Of a DNA stretch of 54,037 nt, positions 36,247-44,226 are shown in pieces (the stretch's first letter is position 1; each line of letters starts with the position of its first letter). This DNA comes from a virus: positions 1 through 54,037 of IMG/VR virus record IMGVR_UViG_3300023297_000011; one strand, 5' to 3'. A model generated the notes under the pieces. The model searched no databases and was not told the origin of the DNA. It saw nothing but the letters and a program-made list of their open reading frames with translations. The position numbers were made by a program, and so were the translations under genes.

Positions 36247-36660
36247 ATGAAAACATTATTAATTACAATAGCAATACTTTTTAGCCTAGGGCTTAACGCT
36301 CAGGAAAACTACAAAATTTCTCGTTACGAACAAACAGGAGAACAGTTATTTATTTGCATTAACTCAACCGAAGTTCCTGTTTACATCGAACACTTTTTTA
36401 CAGAAGGAGAAAAGTCAACTCCTGATTCAATTAAGGTAACAATTGAGGGGTTATTAGCTGAATTGGAAATTAAGGCAGATGCTTATGTAGCACCTGAGCC
36501 TTTGCAAAACAAGATAGTTGAAACTAAGAAATTTTCTTTTTCTAAAAGGAATGTTGCCACAAAAAAGGCAAAGAAGATAAAAGAAAAACTAGCTAAGAAT
36601 ATAAAAGAAAACCCCATTAAAGAGGTTAAAAAAAATAACAAAAAAAGCAATAAAAAATGA
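36247..36660 (+). CDS. exported Lys-rich protein
   Basis: 137 residues: signal peptide (MKTLLITIAILFSLGLNAQ), beta-like middle, then a very Lys-rich tail after residue 100. Overlaps the next gene by 4 bp. Not recognised. Confidence 0.65.
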   Translation: MKTLLITIAILFSLGLNAQENYKISRYEQTGEQLFICINSTEVPVYIEHFFTEGEKSTPDSIKVTIEGLLAELEIKADAYVAPEPLQNKIVETKKFSFSKRNVATKKAKKIKEKLAKNIKENPIKEVKKNNKKSNKK

Positions 36661-37970
36661 AAAAATTAATCACGATATTATTTTTATTGATTTCGGTTTA
36701 TGGGTTTGGTCAAGCAGACGGGAAACCTCGCTACGACCAATTAAAACCTATTCCGGCGAGTCACGTAACGGAATTTCAAGATTCCGTAAATACAAATGCA
36801 AATGTAGTAGCTAATACGGCAGCAAGGCACGTTGCTGTAACAACCGCTGATGTCAATAACATAACAGTTACTGGGCAGGAACTAAATACAGGGAGCAATG
36901 TGCCTTTATTGAAATCTAAAAATACCTTCGTTGATGACAATACTTTTGGAGTTCCAGATACCGCAATAAGACCATTAGAACCACAAGAATTAACGATAGC
37001 TACTGGTTTTTATCAAACAGGTAATATATTCAAACCCTTGGCGGATGGTCAGGTTTCTAAACTTGGCGTATATCCATCGTCTGGAGCATCTCACACAATT
37101 AACTTATATAATCAGGCAACAGAAGTAAAAATAGCAACAACAACAATAAGTTCTGCCACATCTGACGAGTGGAACTATCAAGCTATTACTCCGGTTAATA
37201 TATACAAAGATTCGATATATATTGTTGCTGCTGAAATTGCAGGGAATTCAGCGAAAGGAGGTTATGCTAATTTAGATATAGGTGATTTAATACACGTATT
37301 TTATGGTGTATATGGGAACGATGGTTCGATGCCAACTATTTCTGGTGGCGGTTCTAGTATTTATGGAGCAGATATTGAATTTACAGCAGATATAATAACA
37401 ACCACCATAAAAGGGATACTTGCTGATTCAGACGGCGATGCAGGAATACCTGGACAAATATTTTCAAGCACTATAGATGGAACTAATTGGATTGATAATG
37501 AGCTTGGCGATGTTACTGCTGCATCTGCATTTGGCACTGACAATAGAATGATAATAAGTGACGGAACAGGGAAAGGCGTACAAGCAACAGGAATAGAAAT
37601 TGATGCTAACGATAATGTTTCTGGTATTTCTGAAATTGAAGCAGATAATGTAATACAAACACACCAGACATTAACAGAAACAGCAGGAGCATCTACTATG
37701 GATTATACTTCTGGAAGCGATGCAACAATAGTTATAGATGAGGGAACCACATTAGCTATTACTAATACAACCACAGGAAGCACTGGTCAAATAATAGTTA
37801 TCCAAGACGATGCTGATGATGATGATATTATAATTACGGTGTCTGGTGTTTCTGTAGAATGGAAGGGCGGTTTAAAGGAATTAACAGATACCAATGCAGC
37901 GGTAGATATAATAACATATAAAAGAATTGGTTTTTATATGTATTTAACACTTGATTTAGATTACAAATAA
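36657..37970 (+). CDS. fibre-like protein with signal-peptide-like N-terminus
   Basis: 437 residues: signal-like start (MKKLITILFLLISVYGFGQ), then fibre-like beta-rich sequence and a C-terminal knob (ATIVIDEGTTLAITNTTTGS ... VEWKGGLKELTD). Likely accessory fibre. Confidence 0.65.
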   Translation: MKKLITILFLLISVYGFGQADGKPRYDQLKPIPASHVTEFQDSVNTNANVVANTAARHVAVTTADVNNITVTGQELNTGSNVPLLKSKNTFVDDNTFGVPDTAIRPLEPQELTIATGFYQTGNIFKPLADGQVSKLGVYPSSGASHTINLYNQATEVKIATTTISSATSDEWNYQAITPVNIYKDSIYIVAAEIAGNSAKGGYANLDIGDLIHVFYGVYGNDGSMPTISGGGSSIYGADIEFTADIITTTIKGILADSDGDAGIPGQIFSSTIDGTNWIDNELGDVTAASAFGTDNRMIISDGTGKGVQATGIEIDANDNVSGISEIEADNVIQTHQTLTETAGASTMDYTSGSDATIVIDEGTTLAITNTTTGSTGQIIVIQDDADDDDIIITVSGVSVEWKGGLKELTDTNAAVDIITYKRIGFYMYLTLDLDYK

Positions 37971-37983
37971 AAATAGCAGGATA

Positions 37984-38199
37984 ATGAAAATATTAATAAT
38001 AGCAGGAATACTAATTGCGATAATCGCCGCAACTTATGTAAGTGTTAAGTTGTACCCATTTAGGAGTTGGGTTTTTGAGAATATTATAGATTGGTTTGCA
38101 AAGAATAAATTAATAACAGCCGCAACGACAGTTATATTATTTGCCGTTGTGTCATTTATATTTTTTATGTATGGATTATATTCACATTGCATTTTATAA
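37984..38199 (+). CDS. two-span membrane protein (holin candidate)
   Basis: 71 residues with membrane segments at about 2-20 and 45-66. Position after fibres and before lysozyme fits lysis genes. Not assigned to a holin family. Confidence 0.55.
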   Translation: MKILIIAGILIAIIAATYVSVKLYPFRSWVFENIIDWFAKNKLITAATTVILFAVVSFIFFMYGLYSHCIL

Positions 38200-38239
38200 T
38201 AAAAAGTTATAATTTAGTAATAATTTAAAATTTAGAGTT

Positions 38240-38344
38240 ATGCCAAGACCAGATGATCCGCCGGGAGGCTTCGAAGAACCAAAAGAAGAATCAGCAACAG
38301 CATCAGAAACAAAAAAAACCAAAAAGGAGAAGAAGAAAAAGTGA
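38240..38344 (+). CDS. 34-residue charged protein
   Basis: ATG at 38240; MPRPDDPPGGFEEPKEE then a Lys-rich tail. Its TGA overlaps the next GTG start (GTGA), suggesting coupling. Confidence 0.5.
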   Translation: MPRPDDPPGGFEEPKEESATASETKKTKKEKKKK

Positions 38345-38694
38345 TTAACGCACGAAACATATTTGGGCTAGTTCTAATTGTTCTTTTTGTGATATATGAT
38401 TTGTTTCATATTCACGGGAATAGCTTTTGGGCTAGTTATTATTATGTGACGTGGAATTTAATTGGAATTTATGCATTTAGATATATTTTAAAATCAAGTA
38501 AAGATAAATTATTAAGGGTAATAATGAAGATATTTATGGGGGTAACTGTCTTCGAATTAATTTTAAATACATACTCATTTTTTAATATTGAACGATTTAG
38601 GGAATTGAATCATACAAAAGAATTAGGATGTGCAGTTGTATGTTGCGTAATAATATTTTTAATATACTCACGGCATGAAAGAATGGTTAGATAA
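38341..38694 (+). CDS. multi-span membrane protein (lysis region)
   Basis: 117 residues with about four membrane segments (GLVLIVLFVIYDLF, YVTWNLIGIYAF, MGVTVFELIL, AVVCCVIIFLIY). GTG start chosen because of the overlap. Possible holin or antiholin. Confidence 0.55.
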   Translation: MINARNIFGLVLIVLFVIYDLFHIHGNSFWASYYYVTWNLIGIYAFRYILKSSKDKLLRVIMKIFMGVTVFELILNTYSFFNIERFRELNHTKELGCAVVCCVIIFLIYSRHERMVR

Positions 38695-38947
38695 TACGCC
38701 CGCTTTAAAGTGGCTGTTAAACTTGGTGTCAACTTTATTGGTAGCACTAATAATATTTTGGGCATACGGAATGCGTGGGTCTAAAAAAGAGCTGAACGAT
38801 AAGATTGAAAAAAAAGCAGATGTTTGCTATGTAGATAGTCAGAATACGAAACAGGATAAAAGAATATCCGAAAAGGCTGATAAATCCCTCGTTGAAAGCA
38901 TGGACTCAAAACTTGATTTAATTTTAGACAAGTTACAGAATAAATAA
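38675..38947 (+). CDS. single-span membrane protein with coiled coil (holin/spanin-like)
   Basis: 90 residues: one membrane segment (LLNLVSTLLVALIIFWAYG), then a helical periplasmic-type tail (KKELNDKIEKKADV). Overlaps both neighbours; adjacent to lysozyme. An inner-membrane spanin or holin are both possible. Confidence 0.55.
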   Translation: MKEWLDNTPALKWLLNLVSTLLVALIIFWAYGMRGSKKELNDKIEKKADVCYVDSQNTKQDKRISEKADKSLVESMDSKLDLILDKLQNK

Positions 38948-39372
38948 TGGGCGACCTAAGAGACAGTTTAAGGCACGATTTAAAGAAAGGTGAAGGATTA
39001 CGTCTGTTTCCATACAGATGTACGTCAGGAAAGCTAACAATAGGATACGGAAGGAATTTACAAGAACGTGGGATAACAGAATACGAAGCAGATTACTTGT
39101 TGAGTAATGATATTGACGAATGTATTGAATCCATGAATGTAGTATTAAGCTACTTCTATGATTTGCCGGACAATGTAAAATTAGTTCTTTTGAATATGCG
39201 GTTTAATTTAGGATTAAATGGATTATTGAAATTCAAGAAAACATTATCATTAATCGAAATCGGTAACTACAAAGAAGCCGCTAAGGAAATGCTAAACAGT
39301 AAATGGGCAAAGCAGGTAGGCATAAGGGCAATTGAATTAAGTAAGGTATTGTCAAAAGAATCAGATAAATGA
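38947..39372 (+). CDS. endolysin, GH24 phage lysozyme
   Basis: 141 residues, T4-lysozyme-like. Catalytic pattern E16-8aa-C25-5aa-T31 (GEGLRLFPYRCTSGKLT), where Cys stands in the place of the common Asp. IGYGRN follows. No signal peptide, so it needs a holin. Confidence 0.9.
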   Translation: MGDLRDSLRHDLKKGEGLRLFPYRCTSGKLTIGYGRNLQERGITEYEADYLLSNDIDECIESMNVVLSYFYDLPDNVKLVLLNMRFNLGLNGLLKFKKTLSLIEIGNYKEAAKEMLNSKWAKQVGIRAIELSKVLSKESDK

Positions 39373-39524
39373 AGTTTATTACAGATATATTGCGATTATA
39401 CTGGAGGAATAGAAAAATTACCATACCAGCAACAATTGATGCTGCAAGGTGGGTTTATGGTAAAAGATTCTGGTTTAAAAAAAAGTGGAATGCAATCTTT
39501 AAAAAGAAAATTAAACAGCAGTGA
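39369..39524 (+). CDS. 51-residue basic protein
   Basis: ATGA overlap with lysozyme stop. MKFITDILRLYWRNRK...; basic and aromatic (GKRFWFKKKWNAIF). Small accessory protein by position; not recognised. Confidence 0.5.
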   Translation: MKFITDILRLYWRNRKITIPATIDAARWVYGKRFWFKKKWNAIFKKKIKQQ

Positions 39525-39595
39525 AAATTATATTGATAGCACACTATTGCTTAAGTGCAAGAAAAGCATTAACTTTAAGGCAATTAGAAAATTAA
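39521..39595 (+). CDS. 24-residue ORF, doubtful
   Basis: GTG start overlapping the upstream TGA by four bases; MKIILIAHYCLSARKALTLR. Coupling makes it possible; otherwise no support. Confidence 0.25.
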   Translation: MKIILIAHYCLSARKALTLRQLEN

Positions 39596-39622
39596 TTAAT
39601 AATTTATTTAAAAACAAAAATC

Positions 39623-39982
39623 ATGGCAGGAAAAGAAGGAACAGACCAGTTAAAAAAATTAGTTAAAAATGCAGTAGACTATGCACTGCAAGTAAAAAAG
39701 GCAAAATCAGATGATGGTAAAATATCCAAAGCTGAATATCTAGGATTTGTGGATGAGGCAATTTCTACATTAACAATTGTTTCTGGGTTTGGAAAACTAA
39801 AGGCAGAGATACTTGATTTTTCAACAGAAGACGGCAAAGAGTTATTGAACTACACTATCGGGCTTGGTGTAATTGGAGATAAGGCAGAGATTGTTATCAT
39901 AAATGCAGTTGAGGCAGTAGAAACCATGATTGGTGTGTATAATAATAATATAGTGCCAATAATAAACGTATTTAAAGACTAG
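39623..39982 (+). CDS. hypothetical protein, end of rightward operon
   Basis: 119 residues, helical, two hydrophobic helices (YTIGLGVIGDKAEIVIINAV). Last gene before the terminator at 40009-40039. Not recognised. Confidence 0.65.
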   Translation: MAGKEGTDQLKKLVKNAVDYALQVKKAKSDDGKISKAEYLGFVDEAISTLTIVSGFGKLKAEILDFSTEDGKELLNYTIGLGVIGDKAEIVIINAVEAVETMIGVYNNNIVPIINVFKD

Positions 39983-40008
39983 GTTTTTGTTTTAGTTTAG
40001 TTTTCATC

Positions 40009-40039
40009 GGGAAGGTTTTTAAACTTTCCCTTTGTTTTT
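40009..40039 (+). terminator. terminator between converging operons
   Basis: GGGAAGG / CTTTCCC stem (40009-40030) followed by TTTGTTTTT. It ends the rightward operon, and lies next to the stop of the leftward 40038 gene. Confidence 0.75.
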
Positions 40040-40337
40040 ATAGTAGATACTTTTTATAATCCAGCGGCAACCTAAACATTTCATCAACTATATATTTCAT
40101 TTTGGTAAGCTGGACAAATGAAACATTCGATTTCTTATAATTTATTGCTTTCCTATTTCCATTTTTGTAAATTTTAAGTTGCTTGAAATTAGTCGTTCTT
40201 TTTTCATTAAAATGTGGTAGTATAAAAAGATTACCATATTTATCTGCAACTATATTTTTTAATAAAGTATATCTCACATAAATTATTAAATAACTAACAA
40301 TACTTAAATTTTCCTGTATATTCACTATGTCAACCAT
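40038..40337 (-). CDS. hypothetical protein at array edge
   Basis: 99 residues, beta-like with basic patches (FKQLKIYKNGNRKAINYKK). Last leftward gene; it lies outside the first attC-like core at 40367. Not recognised. Confidence 0.55.
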   Translation of the reverse strand: MVDIVNIQENLSIVSYLIIYVRYTLLKNIVADKYGNLFILPHFNEKRTTNFKQLKIYKNGNRKAINYKKSNVSFVQLTKMKYIVDEMFRLPLDYKKYLL

Positions 40338-40374
40338 TTTGAGTAATTAAGGGAATTTAGAAAGACGTTAGCAA

Positions 40375-40617
40375 TCATATTGCCTTATCATTGTGGTGAT
40401 ATTCACAATTGGGGCAATATCCGTCACATTCGTTCTGTCTGTAATCTTTTCCAGCATGGCAATACGCCACTTCGTTATTGCTAACAAGGTGCATAGAAAA
40501 TAATTTTACTATCCTATATGCAGTATCAGCCCATAGTTCTTTATGCAAAAACTCACCTTGTTCTGCATTTTTACTCATCTCTTCCATTATTATTGTAACC
40601 ATTTCTTCTTTTGTCAT
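40375..40617 (-). CDS. cassette ORF A, Cys-rich small protein
   Basis: 80 residues from MTKEEMVTIIMEEM at 40617 (a start at 40665 would lie in the attC arm). Helical first half with RIVKLFSMHLV encoded by the attC L''/R'' arms; C-terminal CPNCEYHH, possible zinc site with Cys54, Cys65 and Cys69. Its TGA touches the core GTTAGCAAT. Function unknown. Confidence 0.6.
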   Translation of the reverse strand: MTKEEMVTIIMEEMSKNAEQGEFLHKELWADTAYRIVKLFSMHLVSNNEVAYCHAGKDYRQNECDGYCPNCEYHHNDKAI

Positions 40618-40675
40618 TGTATTTAATTTTAGTATTTCAATTCCGTAAAATAAAATTCTATGCACAGACCGTTAG
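40477..40675 (+). repeat. attC-like site A
   Basis: R'' ATTGCTAAC (40477-40485) is a perfect complement of the unit's own core GTTAGCAAT (40367-40375). L'' GTGCATAGAA (40489-40498) is a perfect complement of L' TTCTATGCAC (40656-40665), ahead of the next core at 40671. The ORF start lies in the loop. Confidence 0.8.
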
Positions 40676-40914
40676 CGAGCATACTTGAAGAATATATCAC
40701 CATAACATTTTTTACATACCGTGCCATGTTTCTTTTTGTGGTGTAATGAAGCAGTATTAGCGCAAGTACATTCGCTAACAAAGTCTATATTTAAAAGTTT
40801 AACTACCCTCTTAGCACCATCTATAAATGCTTTTTCTATTTGGTAGCTATTCCTTTCAATTTTGTTTTCTTCAATATACTGCTCTGCTTCTTTCTTAATT
40901 CTTTTAATATTCAT
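40672..40914 (-). CDS. cassette ORF B, Cys-rich small protein
   Basis: 80 residues from MNIKRIKKEAEQYI at 40914. RVVKLLNIDFVSE is encoded by the attC arms; the C-terminal part has CTC and CKKC, a likely zinc site. The stop TAA is formed by the core CGTTAGCG. Confidence 0.6.
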   Translation of the reverse strand: MNIKRIKKEAEQYIEENKIERNSYQIEKAFIDGAKRVVKLLNIDFVSECTCANTASLHHKKKHGTVCKKCYGDIFFKYAR

Positions 40915-40967
40915 TGTCTTATCATTTAATCCGTTAAACTTCAAAACATAGACAGAACGTTACATGC
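40771..40967 (+). repeat. attC-like site B
   Basis: Core GTTAGCGAGCATACTTG (from 40671) matches the complement of the R'' region ending at 40779 at 14 of 17 positions. L'' 40783-40803 and L' 40933-40953 are complementary at 18 of 21. Next core at 40959. Confidence 0.8.
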
Positions 40968-41006
40968 AATTTAATATTTAATAATTGCCTGCGCACTTTT
41001 GCTTTT

Positions 41007-41717
41007 TCAAAGCAATTTATATTTAAAAAGCTTTTCCCTATTAACCTTTTTTACATTGCCATTAGCTACGTTTAGCCCATTCCTTAAGTCTCCTTCCCAA
41101 ACACATTCAAAATCATCAGGTGCGTTATATTCGCTCACAAAAACTTTATGTCCTCTATCGCTCATTTCTCTACACCATTCCCAAAAGTCAGCATGGTCAA
41201 AATCATTTTTATATTTAGTCGTCCCTTCATATGGTGGGTCGCAATAAATTAAAGCTTTGTCTGTATTTAATGGCAATTCTCGATAACTGTAGTTTAACAA
41301 CTTAACATCTTTTATTTTATCACTTTGCTTTAATGCGTTCCTATACGCTTCGTTTATATAATCTCTTTTGCCCATCTTATCTCTTCTCCACCCACCTAAC
41401 CATTTTCCACCATAACTAAATGCAAATCCAGCATATCCTTTATGTTTATAATCGTCACTTTTTCTTAATCCTTTATATTCAGCTTCGGTAAATTCTGTTT
41501 TGTCTTTAGGTAGCTCATTTACACAATCTCTAATCGTAATTAAAGCATCAATAATATGCGGGTTTATATCTGCACCTATCCTTTTACCTTCTACTTTATC
41601 AATCATATTTCCACCGCCTACCATTGGCTCAACCCAAGTCATTTCAGGTGCTCTATGTTCAAGCATTATAGGCAGTATATACTTTGCAATCCTATTCTTA
41701 CTTCCCATATATTTCAT
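41007..41717 (-). CDS. DNA adenine methyltransferase (Dam/DpnII class)
   Basis: 236 residues. Class alpha: KYMGSKNRIAKYILPIM at the N-terminus, motif I WVEPMVGGGNM (28-38), motif IV DPPY (160-163), and VFVSEYNAPDDF near the end, as in D12-class Dam enzymes. Target site not predictable. It would protect phage DNA from host nucleases. An AGGGAGG-type ribosome site (41724-41731) lies seven bases before the ATG, unusual for this genome and a sign of different origin. It is the only cassette unit with no R''. Confidence 0.9.
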   Translation of the reverse strand: MKYMGSKNRIAKYILPIMLEHRAPEMTWVEPMVGGGNMIDKVEGKRIGADINPHIIDALITIRDCVNELPKDKTEFTEAEYKGLRKSDDYKHKGYAGFAFSYGGKWLGGWRRDKMGKRDYINEAYRNALKQSDKIKDVKLLNYSYRELPLNTDKALIYCDPPYEGTTKYKNDFDHADFWEWCREMSDRGHKVFVSEYNAPDDFECVWEGDLRNGLNVANGNVKKVNREKLFKYKLL

Positions 41718-41805
41718 AAAAAACCCTCCCTATTTTTAATTTTTTAGTTACGTTCATTTAATTATCTTTTGTGCTTATTGTCGCTACGTTTCATACAACC
41801 ATACG

Positions 41806-42045
41806 TTATAAACAACATTGCTCACAATAAATGCAATTAACTTCCTCTTGTGGTGTATTGTCGCCTATAAGTATTTTCCCTGTCCCTGCACAGTGTTCGC
41901 AATGCAGATTTATAACACAAGGTATATTTAATGCTTGCATTATCTTTTCATAACAGTCTGTCAAATTGCAGTTGCTCTGTTGTAATCCTTTTTCGTAAAC
42001 TTCAAACAATATATTTTCAATAATCTTTCTCTCAGGTCTTTTCAT
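41806..42045 (-). CDS. cassette ORF D, zinc-finger-like small protein
   Basis: 79 residues. KIMQALNIPCVIN comes from the attC arms; C-terminal CEHCAGTG and CIYCEQCC form two Cys pairs as in DnaJ-like zinc sites. Stop formed by the core CGTTATAAAC. Confidence 0.6.
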   Translation of the reverse strand: MKRPERKIIENILFEVYEKGLQQSNCNLTDCYEKIMQALNIPCVINLHCEHCAGTGKILIGDNTPQEEVNCIYCEQCCL

Positions 42046-42100
42046 TTAATCAAATTTTTTCGGTTAATTGCCACTATTCTTACACGAGCCGTTATAGCAA
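41909..42100 (+). repeat. attC-like site D
   Basis: R'' TTTATAAC (41909-41916) complements core GTTATAAAC (41805), and both sides continue to a shared CATTGC. L''/L' pairing is weaker than in the other sites. Next core at 42091. Confidence 0.65.
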
Positions 42101-42433
42101 ATGGAAGCTATCACTTAGTGCATTTGTTTCCTTTAGTTTTTCAAACAACGTCTCTGCAATTTCTACTCTTTGATAATGTTCCGCACAAGTTAGCGAAGCC
42201 GCAGCACCTATCATAAAGTGCTTAATGCGTTCAGCTTTTCCACTTGCAATAACATTTTGTAAATTGCAGTTGCTATCGCTTTTTTCAGTACCGTTCACTT
42301 GCTCCTGCTCTCTTAGGAAAAGCTCAGCTTTATTCTCAACTCTTATTCTAATGTTGTGGTCATAATCATTTTCAACCATCCACATATAAAAGTCAGTTAT
42401 TAATTTACGTTCTTTTTTGAAAGGACTTTTCAT
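42092..42433 (-). CDS. cassette ORF E, hypothetical
   Basis: 113 residues; NCNLQNVIASGKAERI from the attC arms; AERIKHFMIGAAASL follows. No cysteine finger. Stop TAA in core CGTTATAGC. Confidence 0.6.
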   Translation of the reverse strand: MKSPFKKERKLITDFYMWMVENDYDHNIRIRVENKAELFLREQEQVNGTEKSDSNCNLQNVIASGKAERIKHFMIGAAASLTCAEHYQRVEIAETLFEKLKETNALSDSFHLL

Positions 42434-42525
42434 GATTTCGTTTTCTATTTTGGTTATTCAACTTTATTTGTTCTAATCAAATTCATCGGTTAATTAGCAA
42501 CGCAACATACGCCAACGTTACCACA
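42244..42525 (+). repeat. attC-like site E
   Basis: Core GTTATAGCAAATGGAA (42091) complements the R'' region ending TTGCAATAAC (42244-42253) with two mismatches over 16. L'' 42259-42275 pairs with L' TAGCAACGCAACATAC (42495-42510). Next core 42517. Confidence 0.75.
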
Positions 42526-42533
42526 TCAGTTTA

Positions 42534-42824
42534 CTACAGGTACTGCCTACATACACCACATTGCAGTCTATTATTGTAACTTAACCGCCTTTGCGAGTGT
42601 GGGTGCTTGCAAACCGTCACTTCGCTATGGGTAACACGTTGTATATTCAAGCTGCTTGCGCTCTCAGGAGAACCCTTCTCCGCCCACTCTTTTATAATAA
42701 CATCTTTTGCGTCTGACAGTATTCTAATATCATCTAATACCGAACACACTTCTTCGAATAATTCACAGCCTATTTTATCTTCGAGCATAGTCTGTATTGT
42801 TTCTACTCTTAAATTAATTCCCAT
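42534..42824 (-). CDS. cassette ORF F, Cys/His small protein
   Basis: 96 residues from the ATG at 42824 (MGINLRVETIQ). SSLNIQRVTHSE is attC-encoded; C-terminal CKHPHSQ...CGVCRQYL suggests a zinc site. Stop just after core 42517. Confidence 0.6.
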   Translation of the reverse strand: MGINLRVETIQTMLEDKIGCELFEEVCSVLDDIRILSDAKDVIIKEWAEKGSPESASSLNIQRVTHSEVTVCKHPHSQRRLSYNNRLQCGVCRQYL

Positions 42825-42907
42825 CACACTTGTATTTGATTTATATTCTCGTTTCTAATTTATCGGTAATCCATCAGCGGTCAAAACAAACACAGGTCGT
42901 TGGAGCT
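42628..42907 (+). repeat. attC-like site F
   Basis: R'' TGGGTAAC (42628-42635) against core GTTACCACA (42517): six pairs. L''/L' is imperfect. Next core CGTTGG at 42899. Confidence 0.6.
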
Positions 42908-42927
42908 AATTGCGCTCGCATCATAAA

Positions 42928-43170
42928 TCATTTTGGCTCCTTTTGAAGTCCGCATATATCACAACTACCATTCGGTGCGTAAGCCGCCAATATTCCACAT
43001 CTACAAAATGATTTACTGGCTCCCTTTTCGGTATTTACATTATAAACCTTTTTTAGCTTCGCCTCTAATTCTTTTACTCTTTTTTGTAGGCTATCAAATT
43101 CATCAGAAGTTGAGCCAGTATCAAAATACTTATTACCAATTTTTCCAAATAATCTACCGTGATATTCCAT
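42928..43170 (-). CDS. cassette ORF G2, zinc-finger small protein
   Basis: 80 residues: coiled-coil middle (EFDSLQKRVKELEAKLKKV) and C-terminal CRCGILAAYAPNGSCDICG, a four-Cys site. Shares a unit with the 43189 gene. Confidence 0.6.
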   Translation of the reverse strand: MEYHGRLFGKIGNKYFDTGSTSDEFDSLQKRVKELEAKLKKVYNVNTEKGASKSFCRCGILAAYAPNGSCDICGLQKEPK

Positions 43171-43188
43171 TGTATTAGTTTAAAAAGT

Positions 43189-43356
43189 TTATAATTCCCA
43201 ATCCCGACAATTAGCTCCAGGTATATTTAAAATTTTTAACTGCTGTTTTAAACTTTCATTTTCTTTGTATAAATTGGAGCAAAACTTCTTTAGATTTTCT
43301 ATTTGCTCATCTTTTGTTAGTGGTTTATTACCTCCGCCTGTTGTTACTTGTACCAT
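43189..43356 (-). CDS. cassette ORF G1, 55-residue coiled-coil protein
   Basis: ATG at 43356; MVQVTTGGGNKPLTKDEQIE, then a coiled coil and the ending LNIPGANCRDWEL encoded by attC arms. Too short for most gene finders. Confidence 0.55.
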   Translation of the reverse strand: MVQVTTGGGNKPLTKDEQIENLKKFCSNLYKENESLKQQLKILNIPGANCRDWEL

Positions 43357-43414
43357 AATATTCGTTCATTTAATCCGTTAAAAATTCAAAACATACCTGC
43401 GGCCGTTACAACCC
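43208..43414 (+). repeat. attC-like site G (R'' lacks AAC)
   Basis: CAATTAGCTCCA (43208-43219) is a perfect 12-bp complement of the bases after core GTTGGAGC (42899), but the AAC of R'' has become AGG. L'' (43221-43240) and L' (43377-43396) are complementary at most positions. Next core 43405. Confidence 0.7.
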
Positions 43415-43417
43415 ATA

Positions 43418-43789
43418 CTAATCAGCTTTTATCATAGATTCATGGAAGTGGGTTGACCAGTCATTTGTGCCGCATAAATAATATTTAGGATCTTCGTGGT
43501 AATCTTCAACTTCTGCTTTTTGCCAAACACAACCCACTAGTACTCTTACTTTTTGACCTTTTGTAAAAGTACGGGTTGTAACACGTGCTATATTCAAGCT
43601 ACCGCTTTCTTCATCATTGGGCTTGCTTTCACACGTTCTCAATAACTTTATTTCTTCCATTATTTGCATCATTTCTAAATTTGCAGCATTCTGAATTGAT
43701 ATACTGCTTCCATGTGAATAATTATAAGAAGCAGTATTTAATTTTTGCTGTAATTCATTTAATATACTTTCCCTCTCTTCGTTTTCCAT
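43418..43789 (-). CDS. cassette ORF I, hypothetical
   Basis: 123 residues: helical first part, GSLNIARVTTRTF from attC arms, then a small beta domain (GQKVRVLVGCVWQKAEVEDY) like a KOW/Tudor-type barrel, tentative. Confidence 0.6.
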   Translation of the reverse strand: MENEERESILNELQQKLNTASYNYSHGSSISIQNAANLEMMQIMEEIKLLRTCESKPNDEESGSLNIARVTTRTFTKGQKVRVLVGCVWQKAEVEDYHEDPKYYLCGTNDWSTHFHESMIKAD

Positions 43790-43862
43790 TGTATTTTATT
43801 CTAATAAATTTATGTATAAGTTTTGATTAGTAGTCTGAACATAGCACAACACCGTTATGGCT
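43573..43862 (+). repeat. attC-like site I
   Basis: Core GTTACAACCCATAC (43405) complements the R'' region (GGGTTGTAAC, 43573-43582) at 13 of 14. L'' GTGCTATATTCA (43585-43596) complements L' TGAACATAGCAC (43836-43847) at 11 of 12. Next core 43854. Confidence 0.85.
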
Positions 43863-44163
43863 AATTGCCAATAACCTTTTTCAGCATATAGTGCTTAACC
43901 CATTTTACTCCTGCTCTTACTCCTTCTGGCATCCATACACCTTCTGCTATAGATGACATAGAATTATCATAACTACTTGCTTCTGCTTCAATTTCCTTAT
44001 CAGAAGGCAACATAGCCATAACATCAGCTATATTTAAAAGTTTAACTGTCACCCTTACAGCTTCTTCTACTAATCTCAAATCTTTTCCTATAAGTTCATT
44101 CCCTGCATTTATGAACTCAGTTTTTACATTATTTTCTAATTGTTTTAATTCTGATTTTCTCAT
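43861..44163 (-). CDS. cassette ORF J, hypothetical
   Basis: 100 residues; VTVKLLNIADVMAM encoded by the attC arms; C-terminal GVRAGVKWVKHYMLKKV resembles small phage accessory proteins. Function unknown. Confidence 0.6.
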   Translation of the reverse strand: MRKSELKQLENNVKTEFINAGNELIGKDLRLVEEAVRVTVKLLNIADVMAMLPSDKEIEAEASSYDNSMSSIAEGVWMPEGVRAGVKWVKHYMLKKVIGN

Positions 44164-44217
44164 AATATTGTAGTTATTAATCCGTTAAACTTCAAAACAT
44201 ACCTAAACGTTAGGCAC
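44014..44217 (+). repeat. attC-like site J
   Basis: R'' AGCCATAAC (44014-44022) complements core GTTATGGCT (43854) perfectly. L'' (44027-44046) pairs with L' (44184-44203) at most positions. Next core 44209. Confidence 0.8.
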
Positions 44218-44226
44218 AATATTTTA

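Noticed and set aside
40999-41247. Plus-strand ORFs over the Dam gene
   Set aside because: Antisense shadows; the Dam motifs on the minus strand are unambiguous.
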